NCBI GenBank assembly: GCA_950295325.1
Contig: OX485808.1
Location: 4,588,501-4,652,500, forward strand
Direction: 5' to 3'
Length of the DNA: 64,000 bases
DNA from: Polytrichum commune
Lineage: Eukaryota; Streptophyta; Polytrichopsida; Polytrichales; Polytrichaceae
The notes beneath the pieces are model-generated. The model searched no databases. It was given only the letters and a program-made list of their open reading frames with translations, and had not been told where the DNA came from. This document shows positions 47,452 to 60,447 of the stretch, piece by piece. Numbering within the stretch: the first letter of the stretch is position 1; each line of letters opens with the position of its first letter. A program made the position numbers and the translations under genes.

Positions 47452-49660
47452 TGTTGAGGTCACCGTCAACCCTCAGCCTTAGACGGTGTAACCCACTGCT
47501 GACCGGTTTACACAGACACTACCCTTATCTAAATTAGCTCGCTCTAAGTTGATGTTCTTGAAGGTGGTCCAATGTACCTTACGTTAGTGCTCAACATGAG
47601 GTTATGTTCTATTAAATTTCTAAGGAGAAGATGCCTTAGGATTTCAAGTTTATGTTCCCCTAAATCCTAATGTCGAGGTTAAGTGTCTTTAAAGGGAAAT
47701 TATTCCTATACAATATCTTTCATGGTTTGGATTCAATCCTATTCATTCTTCAAGTTTCAACACATCGGGATCCTTGCCTAATTTTCTATTACAAGACAAG
47801 CATACTCCCTCACTAATTCCAAGCCACCTAGTTTAGAGAATTCCCTTGATGTCATGGATCCCCTTGTCATTCCATTATTCATAAGTGCATCTCACTCCGA
47901 TCCTCATTCAAAGGTGCTTGATTGATAATCACCCATATTCCTAAGGGCATTTCAATTCTTGGTCATTAATTACCTAAATTCCCCAAGTGTCCCCCTTAGT
48001 TGCCTTACATTCCTAAGGGCCGGTTTACACTACGGTGGAGAAGTCCACCTGTCATGAAAAAAAGGATGTTTCTCAATTATGATTGGTCGAAAATGCAACT
48101 CTTGACCGGTGGGTGTTTACACTAGGTGAAGAAAACAATGGTGGTGAACTTTTCTCATGGATGATAAAATGACATGGCCGCTTACATAGCGGCACTTTTT
48201 GGAGTTGGGCTTCTCTAGAGGAGGAGTTTCTTGTCCGGCCTCAAGAGGCTGGACAAGAAACTCCTCCTCCGGAGAAGCCCAACTCAATAACAATATTTTA
48301 TTGCCTTTAATTCTTCTCCGGCACATCCACCATTTGCCTCATATAGCCATGTCTTGGCCAAGCATTCTTGACCAACCGGAGGCCTTCTCCACCGTAGTGT
48401 AAACCGGCCCTAAGTATCCCCCTTGGTTGCCTTACATTCCCCCTAATTCGGGTAAGATAGGAGATGGGATGGTGAGGTGGCGGCTTCACCCACTTTAGAT
48501 CATCTTGCCTGCCTAGCACTCGATAGCTTAAGTACCTATCGAGTAGATTTCACCTATCAATTACCTCAAATCCGAGGTTACCTTGAGGAAGGTAATCACG
48601 GTCTTTTCATCCTAGGTGTCCTCCTCAATTGATGGCTTTTCGTGTCAATACACTTCGCCCATGTGGTTCGTAGCTAGCCACTTGGCCACTCCTCTTTCCC
48701 CTACCTCAATAATTTGCTTATTTTTGTATAATTTTGTGTATGTCGTAATTGTCCAAAGCTTTTATGAAAACCTCAATGTTGGCTTCTTTCAAGGCTCCGA
48801 AGAATGCACATGCGGACTCCTCTCTTCCGTAACTCACTTAATGGCCAAGAAGCAATTTTCACAATCCCATAAGTCGTAGGTAACCTTAGGGCCGCATGTA
48901 TTTATTTTAATTTGCTTGCTTCCCGAATGCTTGATTTCCTCACGACTCAAGCTAATTCTCTAACACTCAAATTAGTTTGCACCACGGGTGCCTCATGTCT
49001 CAACTTAGTCCGAGGTTCGGACACTCATGTAAGATATTCGGAATGAAATGAAGTGTATTACGGCCCTCAACTTGGCCTCTTATATAGTCTTCCACATCTA
49101 TGTTTTTGTAAGATTTCCATAAATGTCCACTGTGGCTAAAATTAGCACTGTTTCTAAATATATTCTGGATCAAAAGTTCAAGTTCTAATTTTGTAAATTT
49201 ACATTACTCTTAATGTCCTTCCTACTTACATAACTTTTCATATCACCTAGTTGGATTCTCATCCATCCTAATTTCATTAATCACATGCTCCTATAAACGA
49301 GAATACGCCCGTGCCTCTTCACTTCTCGAATTGGTCATGTTCCCATTCACCTTCACTCGTCCTCCTCGGCCATGTGAACTGGGTTTTATTCTCACTAGTG
49401 CCCGAGCTTGAACCAGTTTGCTCCTACTTAGTCGCTCGGCCTGGAACCAGTTCGTCTTCACCGCGGCTCAACCGGTTCATCTTCCCTAATTTCTCGGGGC
49501 CTGGGATCAGTCCGTCTTCACTCTTACTCGTTGCTCCAGCCCCGTTCTCACCTGTTGCTCTGAGCCTCAACTCCGCTCCCGAGCCTCGATTCTGCTCGCT
49601 CCCGTCGGTCTCCTTCGGCACTCTTGCCTTCCTCTGCATTCTTTCTGGCGCAATGTGATT
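47452..49660. mobile_element. Candidate LTR, interrupted by a MITE
   Basis: Begins TGTTGAGGTCACC after a polypurine tract and could end near 49660 at GTGATTCA. A second LTR copy is not in the window, so length and identity cannot be confirmed. The 48017-48410 MITE lies inside it. ORFs here (48616-48879, 49311-49658) are not supported. Confidence 0.3.
48017..48410. mobile_element. Harbinger/Tourist-like MITE, 394 bp
   Basis: The terminal inverted repeat starts GGGCCGGTTTACACTACGG and extends about 27 bp, with the complement ending at 48410. The 3-bp target duplication TAA (48014-48016 and 48411-48413) is typical of PIF/Harbinger. A second, internal hairpin spans about 48207-48282 with 35-bp arms around AAG. 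No coding sequence. Confidence 0.85.
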
Positions 49661-52600
49661 CATGGTGCCTCTACAAGGACTTAGGGCTTTAGTGAGGATT
49701 AGGGGTAGAGCAAGGGTGATATTAGAAATTACATTGGTAGGAAGGGGGCAAGTAGAGAAGGGAGTTGAAGTTAGTCCAACCCTAACTTGTTATGTTTGGG
49801 TTGTTTATTCATTAGCTTAGGATTGATTGCATTGGAAAACCCAATGGTTTAATCATGAAGGATAAACCTAGTGGGGAATCACAGTGGTGGAATGAACACA
49901 AGGTGTGGAGTATTTTGTAAATACTGATTACCTGGTGCTCTTGAATAAAGAGTGGTGTGTTTGAATTTCACATTATTGGGAATTGGGAGCTGAATCATTG
50001 GCCAAGGCATTGGTGAGTACATATGATCCAGAGGCTCTCACCCGGACTACGACGCATAAGGGTGGGGGTTTATGGCTGACACTAGAACAAGGAGACTACC
50101 TTGCATGCATGTGCAAATTTGTAAGTGTGTAGGGAATTCCAAAAATTGTTAGGGAGGTGTGTGAAAAGAAAATTTGATGACCACAATGATCATCATGTGA
50201 TGCATATCTATATTGTTAATCGTCAAAAAAATAATTGCTTTGATGTTTGTTTTTTTGAAGCCTACCCTACATGCAACTGGAAACTAGCTAGTTTGAGAAT
50301 ATATTAGGCTGCATGGAAATGAAGTACGTGGGAATGTGACATGGTCAAAATTTGTGCACAATCTCCATCATAGCAAAGAGAGTGTCATGACATTATATCA
50401 GAAGTGCAATTATTATAAACATAATGAATTTGCATGTTTTGAATTTAATTTGTGTTACAATCTACATTCTCCATCATGTAATGCCCATCTTGTATGTATG
50501 TTGCTCATACTTCCTGAGTAGGAACAGGGTGGCATGGGATGTGCACAATGGGCAATGTACAAGTGAGATCCAACCGAAGAAGAGGATTCATGTTCCAAAT
50601 ACGAGAGACAGTTTGCTAGGACATTGTTGATAAGAGAGCGAGATGAGGTGGAATTGAAAGTGTAGAAAGCAATGAAGAGATACCTTGTGACATTACAGGA
50701 TCAAAAATCACTCCAGGCAGCCTTGCAATTGATGAATAATAAGCACACAAATTGAGATGAATGGAATGGACGAATATTTGATTGTTCGGCACATGGGTGC
50801 ACCTAGATGTTGTGGATTGAGAAATGCAGCGCAGGGGGAGCCCAAACTCACAACAGATCATTGTGTAAAAGTTGTTTATTAAACCATGCGAGAAAGAATG
50901 TAGGGTATTTTTTATTCATTTGTGAGAAAATTTATACAATTCTTCGATATAATGAAGCACCTCTTCAATTACAAAGTTGTGTGTATAGAAAAATAAGGGT
51001 ACCATATAATGCATCAATTTATCTAATTCTTTCAATCTAAAATAGGATTGGGAATAGTAGGTAGAGGAAAACATATTGAGGCAGATGTATACAATGCATT
51101 TTATGGTGGTCAATGGATGAACAACTATCCATTTTCAATCCAAATTCCCGAATGAAAAATTTGGATGGCGAGGGTTTTGATGTTCTTTGCTTTGTGCGTT
51201 GGATCTTTGATTTTTGCCTAGGGTTGCTTGCTTCAAGTTTGTTTGATTTGAACATTGTTTGATGTATGTTTTGGAACAATAGGAGGTCCTAATAATGCTT
51301 CAAGTTTTTATATTTTGGTACATTGTTTGATGTCTTCAGTCTAGACATGGTTTATTGAATTTTCACTACAAACTTTCAAGAGTCCTATGATTCGTCATTC
51401 ATGGGGTCAAATATAAAAATTATAAGGAACATAGGGTACTAAAAACTAGTTCACTTGCGACTTTATAAATATAAATAGGGTCATCTAAAATGACAAAATT
51501 TAGATTTATCTGTACTAATAGGGTGTAAAGTATCCAATTTCTTAGATAAATAGCCCCATGATAAATACCCTTCCGTCGCAGATGGGTTATCAAATACATG
51601 TATGAGTGCCCTACCCGGGTAATTGACTATGAGAGTAAATTTCATTACAATCGCACCATAAAAAAGCAAAGAAGGAAGTGGGATTAAAGATGTTGGGTTC
51701 GTTCTGCTCATCCTCCTCCATATTATTCTGTTTCATGTTATGGCCGGGTACGTCGCCGATCTTTGCTGCTTGACCCATCAGGCATGTTTAGGGAAGAGTT
51801 TTGAACCGGAGAACACTCATCGTCATTTATTTGTGCATCTGGATCATCCATGGACTTCAATCTCCTCTCCATATTCATCGATGCATGCATCAAGTACTCG
51901 TCTCCTCAACATTCATCGAGATACTGCCACCAAGTATCCATGCTGTGAACTTCTGTTCAAACGACTATTGGATCTCCAGATACATAGCAGGGCCTTCCAT
52001 CTCATAGGGGTCAGGTTTTTATGTTGGATGCATGAGAGGTATGCTCACATACGATAGGTCCCTCTCTCCCCATAGGCCTGGGCAGTTTGGGTAAGCTTGA
52101 AGTGTGATAGAAATGTGTTCATGGCATTGTTAAAATAAGCTCTTGTGTTGACGCTTCGGGGGGTTCACTGGCGAAAATCGTAGAACAACGTGCGATAAAA
52201 AATAGGGTCTAATATATTCATTGTAGATAAATTTTGGAAAAAACCTACATATAATATAGGGGGTTTTTAAATAGTGAAACATGATTACATGTAAAATACC
52301 ATCACATCTTTATTTTGAAAAATACCATACCTTATATTCTCTTCTGCAAGGTAAAATAGCCCCCCAATAAATAGGTCCCGAACGCACATGTATGCAAAAT
52401 ATAAGAGGGAGTGAACCCTCCGAGGTTGACGTTGCCCCTTGATCTCAAGGACCTCCAATGTTGCACTTGTTAGTCAAGGAACGGAACCCATTTGTCAAGA
52501 TCTCTCCTGCTATAGGAGGGACCGCTTGATCCATGACATTGTGATGAGCATGTGGCCCCAATAGCAAAGTGAACCATGATCAATGAGGAGGAGGACCGGT

Positions 52601-54488
52601 GATGGATATAATATCATTTGTCATTCCTTGGAACCATGTCCTTCTCCACAAAGTTGCAGTTATTGTCACTTACTAAGTGGTTTTCAATCCATGACAATAT
52701 TTAATTATGGAATTTTTTTAATGCAATCTATACCGAAATGGATGAACTAAAAGTAAATTAGGATGACAGTATTTTTAAACTTATTCTTAAGAAGTGTCAT
52801 TAGAAAACTTACCACAATCACATAAAGGACTATATGTTTGGAACCTTTCGAAATTTTTGAATTTGGTTTGTAGAAGTTGACTATAATATTCGATCAAAAA
52901 AGTAATAATTTTTTACGAAAAAAATTCTTCAATAAAACAAATTATCATGTTGACGTAACAACATGATGGCATTACGTCATTTGTGATGTGGCGTGACGTG
53001 GCAATTAGAGGCTGCATCACATCCATTTGCACATCCTTAGTTTTATTTGATCCCACCCTAGTGTGGGGGAATATACTTTGCGTATATCACTACAGTCCCT
53101 CCATCATAATTTATACGCTTTTTCCTTTACAATCTTAGTTGAGCCATTTTCAATTTGTGATTGTTACTACTCAGTTTTCTTGGATGTAGGTGTTCATTAG
53201 TTGGCCTTTCTATTCTTTTTTTGATGCAATATAGAGGGTATTGGGGCTTCAAAGAAGACAAACTTAGGCCCACTTTATACACGACTTGGGGTAGGCCCGA
53301 GCACCAGCCCGATTCATGTGCATTAAGCCCTCAATCCAGCCCAACTTTATCAACTTTTTTTGGGTCAACCTTGTCACATATAAAAAATCCAAAATTCCAC
53401 AAAAATTCTAGATAATTGGATCTTACTCAACAAGATCTTATGATGCTGGATTTTTTTTTTCAAAATTTTGGAATTCTTGAAATTTTGCAGTTGATCGCTA
53501 TGTCAAATATTATTTTGCTAGTTCATCTTAATTTGCTATGATGCAGTTGACTATTATGTCATATGTTGCTAGTTTGCAACTTGTTGAATGAAGGTATACG
53601 CACCTAAATCATATAACCATGACTAATTGTTTTAATATGCAGATCCCGATAAGTAAATGGTATATGGCAAGGCTTGTAGTTAAGAACAAACACAAAAAAA
53701 ACAAGTGCTACGATGAGATTAGACTATGTGCTCAAAATGACGACACCGGTTTAGGTTCAATAGTGAACACAATTGAGAATGTCTATATGATTGTTTGAAG
53801 AGACTTGAAACTTGTCGTTTTGATAAAACTTTGAATCTTACCTAAAACACATGCAACTTGAGAGACTTTATCAACTCTAGACCTTGTAGAAACTGAGAAA
53901 CTTGTTGAAATTTCAGATTATACTCCCAAGACCATGCTTGTAATAATCTGCAAGTTGAAAATTGTATGTACTTGAAAATAAACTTTGTGGTCACTTCCGT
54001 CTTCATGCTTGTGATATACACTTGTACAAACTTACTTCTAAACAAGGTAGGACCAACATGCCCAAATTCACGTCAAGATTGCATAATGTTGGTTTCTCTT
54101 TTCTTTTCTTATACAAATTTAGGTCTATATCCTTAGATGCTTTTGATATATTGTACAAACTTAGGTGTATATGCTTAGATGCTTGTGATACAAAACTTAG
54201 ATGCTCAAAAAATATATACTCGTGCATTTACATGACCACATTTTTAGCCCTCGTCAAGACAACCATTGTTTAATAGTAACAAACTATGGAAATTCTTGAA
54301 ATTTTTGTTGAATGAAGTGAAATGAAGCTGATTTTAAAGTCCAGACGGTTAAAAGGCTTTTGGGACTCAAAGTACATCAAGATAGTGTTAGACCAACTAA
54401 TTCCCTAGAGTGGCGGAGTGCAGTAGCGTCCATGAGATAGAGGCTATTATTGACTTGATGGTCTAATTCAAAAACAAACTCCTTCATA
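49661..54488. other. AT-rich intergenic region; no gene supported
   Basis: ORFs up to 105 codons (51740-52057) have no recognisable domain, splice context or paralogue. A Stowaway-like end lies at about 53094. Nothing else was identified. Confidence 0.45.
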
Positions 54489-54968
54489 CTACATTGGCAA
54501 ATAGTGATTGAAATGTATCTCTATTGAAATATATAGGGGACACCCCAACACAACGTGTGTCTCATTGTCAACTACATTACAAGAGCAATAATTGTATGAT
54601 CGATTATCTCTAGAGATAGGGATAATCAACCACTGTTCAATTTCCATGGCAAGGCTACGATTTGAGGTGCGGTATGCAACAATGATCTTGAGCATTAGTG
54701 ATGTGAATGGTTGCTTCAAGTACGATCCACATTCGTATTTGATTAAAACCCTAAGGTGGAGGTAATCTAGTTTCTTCCTTGAGAAACGGAAAGAATTTCC
54801 ACTCTTCGCGAGAAAAGCCTCCTTGAGATCATCAAATGTGATATTTGATGGTCTTGGGATGTCATGAGGTGAATGATAGTTATTTGGTTGCATTGAAGTC
54901 ATGACCATACTTCCAAAGAGGTCAAAAGGAAGGCAGAAAATCACTCTCTTATAGTGCAAAAATTTCAC
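54489..54968 (-). pseudogene. Retroelement C-terminal zinc-knuckle remnant
   Basis: A 159-codon open stretch whose last third (RSLAMEIEQWLIIPISRD, CSCNVVDNETHVVLGCPLY) resembles the Cys/His region found downstream of RNase H in many non-LTR elements: an IE-x-x-W segment, C-x-C, DE-x-H and CPLY. The upstream part (SGNSFRFSRKKLDYLHLRV) has no clear match. No RT or nuclease domain is nearby, so it is an isolated fragment. Confidence 0.4.
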
Positions 54969-56374
54969 ATTCCTTCAAAGGTTAACCCCTAAATGCTCAT
55001 GCAACCCGAAATGGGTTGCCACCTAATATTTTGATGGGGTTTGCAACTTACTAGGTGGCAATCTACGTGGATGAAAGGTATCTACTAGTGTAGGGTGGTG
55101 CCTGCTACCATGCGGGCCAAAATAACATTTAAAAACCTCATACTTCAAGCATGTAGGAATTTTTTGTTAGGTTGGCACTACTTTTTTTGGAAGGCAGTTC
55201 CTTGAGCTACCCAAATGTATGAGCCAAATTTACGAGCCAATATCTTTCACATATGATGCCCAATTTGGGTGGGTATTTATTTATTTATTTTTATTAGGAG
55301 AAGGTGACGGTCGTGCACAACTTGACTGGATGGATTTGGAAACATATGAGTGCCCATGTTGCCTACTCCATCCAAAAGGAGAAATCTCCCAAAATGACCT
55401 CATTTGGCCCCAAGGTCCAACTTTGAGGGTGACAGACTTCATCTGAATTTGCTCAAAAAACCCAAAATTTCTAAGAATAGCTCATTTGTCATCTACATAA
55501 CACATTATGGTAAAGTTACCAACTTTCAAAAATTTGAAACATGACCAAAATGATCATGAAATTGGAAAATTTCAGAATTTTCTCTAGCTGCCCCCCGGAT
55601 GAAGGCCATGTTCATTAGTCAAACTCACCTAGGAAATGTTGTCCGATTGACTTCACATTTTCTCAGCATGAGTATATGGTAATCTTATTTACATCCGTGT
55701 GGTTGGATTGCCAGAAAACAAAGTCAATACGTAACAGAATTTTTCAGCACTGGTGCTGGAAATGCCCGAGAATAGAATGTGAAGGTTTGAGCGTTTAGGG
55801 GTTAATGTCGGACGCATAGCCAACGCGGGCGCCTGTCAAGAACATATTCCGAGTGTGAACTTGAAGGGCATTCTCCAAGCACTTCAAATGCAACAAACAT
55901 GTTTGCCCCAAATGTCGCCATACATGTTATGGGAAGCATGCTAATAAGACTACTATTTGTTGGTCAGTTCTCCATCGGAGAAAACACTATATTTGGTATT
56001 TGGAGACTTTTTGTTGATTATGAGACTATATAAGGATGCACATTTCAAAATTGGACCAGTAATGACGACTAAAAATCCCATATGTATAATGGTATGCTAC
56101 TATTATTATACATAAAGGCATGGAAGTGAAAAAAAATGTGAGGCATACATGAAAATAGTTGCGTATGAAATGACAACTCGTTATGAATGGAAGGGAAGAT
56201 GCGAAGAATGAATGGAAGTAGAATGAATTAATTGGGATAGAAATACAATTATAATGGAAATACCATCAATGTCTTGAGTAACTTGGAATAGCATAGAAAG
56301 TAAGCACTTAAATATGTTCTACACCTAAGCCCATTTAGGGAGTCCATCCCACTAGTACGCTTCTAGACGTCACA
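54969..56374. other. AT-rich intergenic region 3' of the GC-rich gene
   Basis: No gene is supported; the ORF at 55219-55446 has no domain. Base composition changes abruptly at about 56400, where the GC-rich exons begin. Confidence 0.45.
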
Positions 56375-58251
56375 CTAGTCCGACCCATTATTTTTTTTTG
56401 CGGCTAAGCCCTTTTTTTTGGCGGCCTCCATGGCTCTAAAAATCTCAGGCCCACGACTGTATCCTTGTGTGTTGCCTGGACAGGAATATGTGTCGTTCTT
56501 GCATGTTTCAGGACGCGCTCCCGAATTGTAAGAGGTGGTATTATAAGTAGAATGCGAGGGTGTTTGCGAAAGGGAACGTCTTGCGCTTCTCCGGAGGGCC
56601 AGACAACGATCGGACTCGGAAGATGCGGCCTTGAGGGCGTGCCTATCCAAGGAGGACGTGGAGGAGGGCCGGGCACCAAGCGAGCGGGTAACCACCTGCG
56701 AAACAACGTCATAGGAAGATAAGAATAGGAATGGAGTGGGGAAAATAATGAGGGCGGTTTGGGATGGGCGCTCGTAAAGAGAACGGCACGCAAACGGAAG
56801 ACAAGGAAAGCAAAAGCGAGAAAGGGGTTCAGGGTTGAGGAGGGCACCTTGGCTTTGGGGACGTCCATGCGGGGAACGGTGGGAACGAGGGGGGCGTCGA
56901 CGGGAGCATCCGGAGCCGATGGAACTATTGCAATGTTGGATGGCGGGGGTGAGTCGAGGCGTGGAGGGCCCACGATCGCGGAGGACGTTGCGGGGGGAGG
57001 AACGGAGTCGGCGGGGGAGGTGTGGCAACGGGGGCCTTCCATGCAGAGACGGCGGCTCGGCCCGCGACGAGCGACGGCGTCATCCCTCGAGGGCGAGAGG
57101 TGTCCCAAACGAACGAGCGTCCGTTTCTCCTTGGAGAGGGGGGAGGGCGACGGGGCGTAGGCGCGGGCGACAAGTGGTGGGGGCGGGCTGTTGACGACGC
57201 CGTCGTCGATGCCGATGTCGCGGGAGTAATCCACGGCCGAGGCCGCGTCCACCGCTGAGAACTGGTAGAGGGATGGCATTTGGAAGTCCGTGACGTCGCG
57301 GGAAGGGGAGGCAGGGGGCGAGAGGGGACGGGAAGGGCCGTCGACCACAGGGGCGTCGCATATGGGGGCAGACTATGGGCAAGAACAACAACAACAACAA
57401 TCACAACAACAAAAGACATCCAAAAACGAAGCAAGCATTAGTAAATGTGAACCACATGATACAAGCAAAGACATGGAGGCATTTCAAATCAATTTATTGA
57501 GTTTGGCGAGCCTCATGATGCTCTTGAATACATTATCGCGGGGGCTTAGCGCCGCATTGCCGAAGGGGTTGGACCTAACAAAAAATGGGATGCTACCGGC
57601 GTGGAGCACGAGCCTTCTAAGGTAGGGGGCTAGCCTATCGACCAAAAATGTGTCTTGCCTATCGCCGGTCCAAGTGTCCGGGAAGATGACGTTGCCCGGG
57701 GGGTTCAAGACGCTCTTGGTGGGGCTGTCGTCGATGAGGACGGTGTTCTCTGGAGTCGGCCACCACCCGTGCGGCGTCCCTTGCAGACGGGGGACGCCTC
57801 GCCAGAGTGTCGAGCGGAGGACCTTGAGGACCTGTTGTCCTCCGCCCCGACCGCCAAACTTGGGCACCGGTTGACCTTTCTCGTCGAGCAGCTCGTCGCA
57901 GTCCTCTTGGCCGAGGACGAGGCAAGGGCTCGGGAGATCGCGGAACAAGAAGTGCACGATGGGCTCGGTGTTCTCCATGACCATGGAGCTCCACACAATG
58001 ACGTGAGCGAACTCGACCACCTCGCGAAGGAAGTCACGCAAGCCGGGACGGGCGCGGACAGCCTTGCGGTTAATGAGGGTGTCGAGCTCGCCGTCGTAGT
58101 CCCTTTCGTCGGGGTGACGGAAGGGACGCGTGGGGACCCTTGGGATGTGTTGGGTGTGACACAACACCCCGTTGAGGTCAAAAACGATGAAAGGTTTGTT
58201 CCGGGTGGGAGGTCCACTGGTAGAGGGGTTGCGACCAATCTCCGGGGGGTC
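56375..58251 (-). CDS. FCP1/NIF-type HAD phosphatase with Ser/Pro-rich tail (exons D-F)
   Basis: Exon D (58251 to 57532, or to the TGA at 57484) follows CATCACAG and opens in phase 0 without an ATG. It holds a complete FCP1-like domain: KPFIVFDLNGVLCHT (catalytic DxN form used by plant members), RPGLRDFL, VIVWSSM, VLIDDSPTKS (second Asp pair) and the closing FVRSNPFGNAA. The family dephosphorylates Ser/Thr, classically on the RNA polymerase II tail. Possible exon E (57372-56848, after TTGCCCATAG, to AAG|GTGCCC) and exon F (56695-56375, after TTTCGCAG) are Ser/Pro-rich with a Lys-rich end (AAKKKGLAAKK); both are in phase 0. Because exon D lacks a start, it must join an upstream exon. Donor 58868 gives an in-frame join to the gene at 58854-63189. 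The D-E donor (AAT|GTATTC) is weak, so exon D may instead end at its own TGA. Confidence 0.6.
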
Positions 58252-58384
58252 CTGTGATGAACAACTCGACTAGTTTAATTCTATGATCCAATAATGAAAT
58301 TTTGCGTAGAAAATGAAGACGGTGCATTATGGGGAAAGACGAGGAAGTGAGGAGAGTGCAAGGAAAATGTGCTCAAGGGCACAC

Positions 58385-58840
58385 TTGCGAACGAGCGTTC
58401 GTGAATGAAGGCTGCGGGGGCGGTGCGCATCATTTACGAGCGCTCGTTCGTGAGCGCGGCTACACGTACATTTACGAGCGGTCGTTCGCGAATGAGGTGG
58501 ACAGTGGGTCGCAGCCTTTCACGAACGAGCGTTCGCGAATGAGGTGGGTATGCAAGAATGAACATAATCTCATCAACATATACAACATACGAGAAGGGGT
58601 CGAGGGCAGAGAATTTGAAGCAACGCGATGCAGATAACATAGGCTCATATATTAATCCGTTGAATATTTACATTTCTCACGTGAAAGTCTATCACATTTT
58701 CCTAAGGCAAAATGATGCCGTGTCCTACAAAACTGTTCGGCCCTAAGGGGGATCGCTGAAGAGGGCTCTCGCGGGCCACTGGATGTCGATGAAGAGAAAA
58801 ACATCGCGATGTTAGAGAGGTTACGAACGCGCGTTCGTAA
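58385..58840. repeat. Five palindromes between the coiled-coil exon and the phosphatase exon
   Basis: Sites at 58385-58405, 58433-58454, 58471-58492, 58518-58539 (all with A-to-G arm changes such as ACGAGCG) and 58821-58840. If exon C is spliced to exon D these all lie in a 617-nt intron (58252-58868). An alternative short terminal exon, 58778-58743 (WPARALFSDPP then stop), would also be in frame. Confidence 0.75.
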
Positions 58841-60302
58841 AAAAATGGTATTCTCAGAGGAGAGTTACCTCGTCATCGGGGGGAGGGGTAGCGGCGCTGG
58901 ACCGAGCAGCAGGTCCCTCCTCAACGATTAACGAACGCGCGTTCGTAACCTCCACAGCTGCAGCCGCCTCTGTCTCCATGGCCTCTGCCTCACGCTCCGG
59001 TTGAGAGGCCTGTGTCGCCTGGATGCGCAGCGCGTCTTCTTCCTCGGCGCCCAGGTCGAGCGCGTCCATCCTGACATCCTCCATCCACGCCGCATGGGTT
59101 TCTTCCACGTCCATCCCATGCACACCTGGTGCGTCATTGGGGCTCCCCTGCGTGTCCTCCACAATGACCATGTCAGTGTGTCGCGCAGAGTCATCGCCAT
59201 GTCTGTCTACTACCCTGGGGACGACGGTGAAAGACGATGCATCGGTGTATGAGGGCAGTCCTACCCTTGAAGGGGGAGGGGTGAGGACTGGAGGACCTGA
59301 AGATTCACGAACGCGCGTTCGTAAATCCTCGTCCTCCTGGATGGCCGCCGCCACAGCATCGTGGGAGGTGGTCGAGGGAACCTCTGGTGGCGGAGGAGTG
59401 CCAACAGGCGTGGGGTGGGGCGCCTGCTGGCGGGAAGGCCCTCCGGTGAACATGCCCGGTGGAGGGGATTGGGAGGGGTATCCTCCAGGGAAGGGGTAGG
59501 CCGGCTGGGGGGGCGCCGAGAAGCTCTGCATACGCTGGAGCATGGCGAGGATGGCGTCCGTCTTCTCGTTGGACTGCCTCAGCTCCTCCTGAATTTCGAA
59601 CATTTTCTTGGCATTCTCCTCTGCCGCCTTCGCCATGTCCTCCTTCATCTTTTGCTCGAGCTTGGCGTTAAGCTCGGCGACGGACAACGCCTCCTCTTTG
59701 ACCCTCTTGTTTTTGTCAAAGTCTACCCCCAGCTCGACCATGATCTCCATGTCGCCCTCGTCCTCATCGGAGACCTCGATGATTGCTCCCGGAGGCAGCT
59801 CCACGTAGGGGGTCTTCTTCATCCTCCGCCTCGTGTTGCGGTACTGGTCCAACGTCGGTCGGGACCGTTGGTCCAGAAGGTCGAGGTTCTCCATCTTGGG
59901 AACCACGATCGGCCTGGGCGACATGGATGTCGAGCATCCCCCGGGAGTGCCGAATGCCTCCGCTCCAGACGTTCTCGCGGGGAGGACATCTTGGGTTGTC
60001 CCCGCCGACGACCCCGTGTATCCACCCGGAGTCCCTTGCACGTCGGATGGATTTCCCGACGGCGCCAAAATGCGGAGAGGAGTGACGCCCAAGGATCGGA
60101 GGATCGCCTCGACGTTGTAGGAGGGCGCGGGCTCGTCGTCGTCCGTCTCCATGGCGGGCATGCCTTCGTCGACGGGCATGTTGATGTCCGTCCTCGGGAG
60201 GGGCATGTCCTCCAGGTCCATCGTGGAGGCCTTCGCCCTGTGCACGTGGAAGTCCTCCTCGTCGATGGCTTCAATGAAGTTGTTGACGACCAGCCCCAGC
60301 AT

Positions 60303-60447
60303 CTGAGGTCCAAGCAAATACGTTAGAATATACGAACGTGCGTTCGTAAACATCAACGACGAGAAACAATGCAAGTTTTAATGAAAACCAAACAGTTGAG
60401 GTGAACTTTACGAACGAGCGTTCGTAAATATTAGTTGGAGAGCTTAC
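60303..60447 (-). other. Intron B/C, 145 nt, with a palindrome at each end
   Basis: GTAAGC donor and GACCTCAG acceptor. Palindromes lie at 60407-60428 (from intron position 20) and 60329-60350 (26 nt before the exon). Confidence 0.8.

Noticed and set aside
52920-53000. Cluster of TGACGT-like motifs as a promoter
   Set aside because: No gene lies downstream within a plausible distance; short motifs like this are expected by chance.
56925-57434. Minus-strand ORF beginning with a hydrophobic Val-rich stretch
   Set aside because: The stretch is a translated pyrimidine-rich (TTG)n tract before the exon E acceptor; another frame is the better coding reading.
59361-60326. 321-codon plus-strand ORF opposite exon C
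   Set aside because: Shadow of GC-rich coding on the other strand; the minus-strand reading has splice sites and coiled-coil composition.
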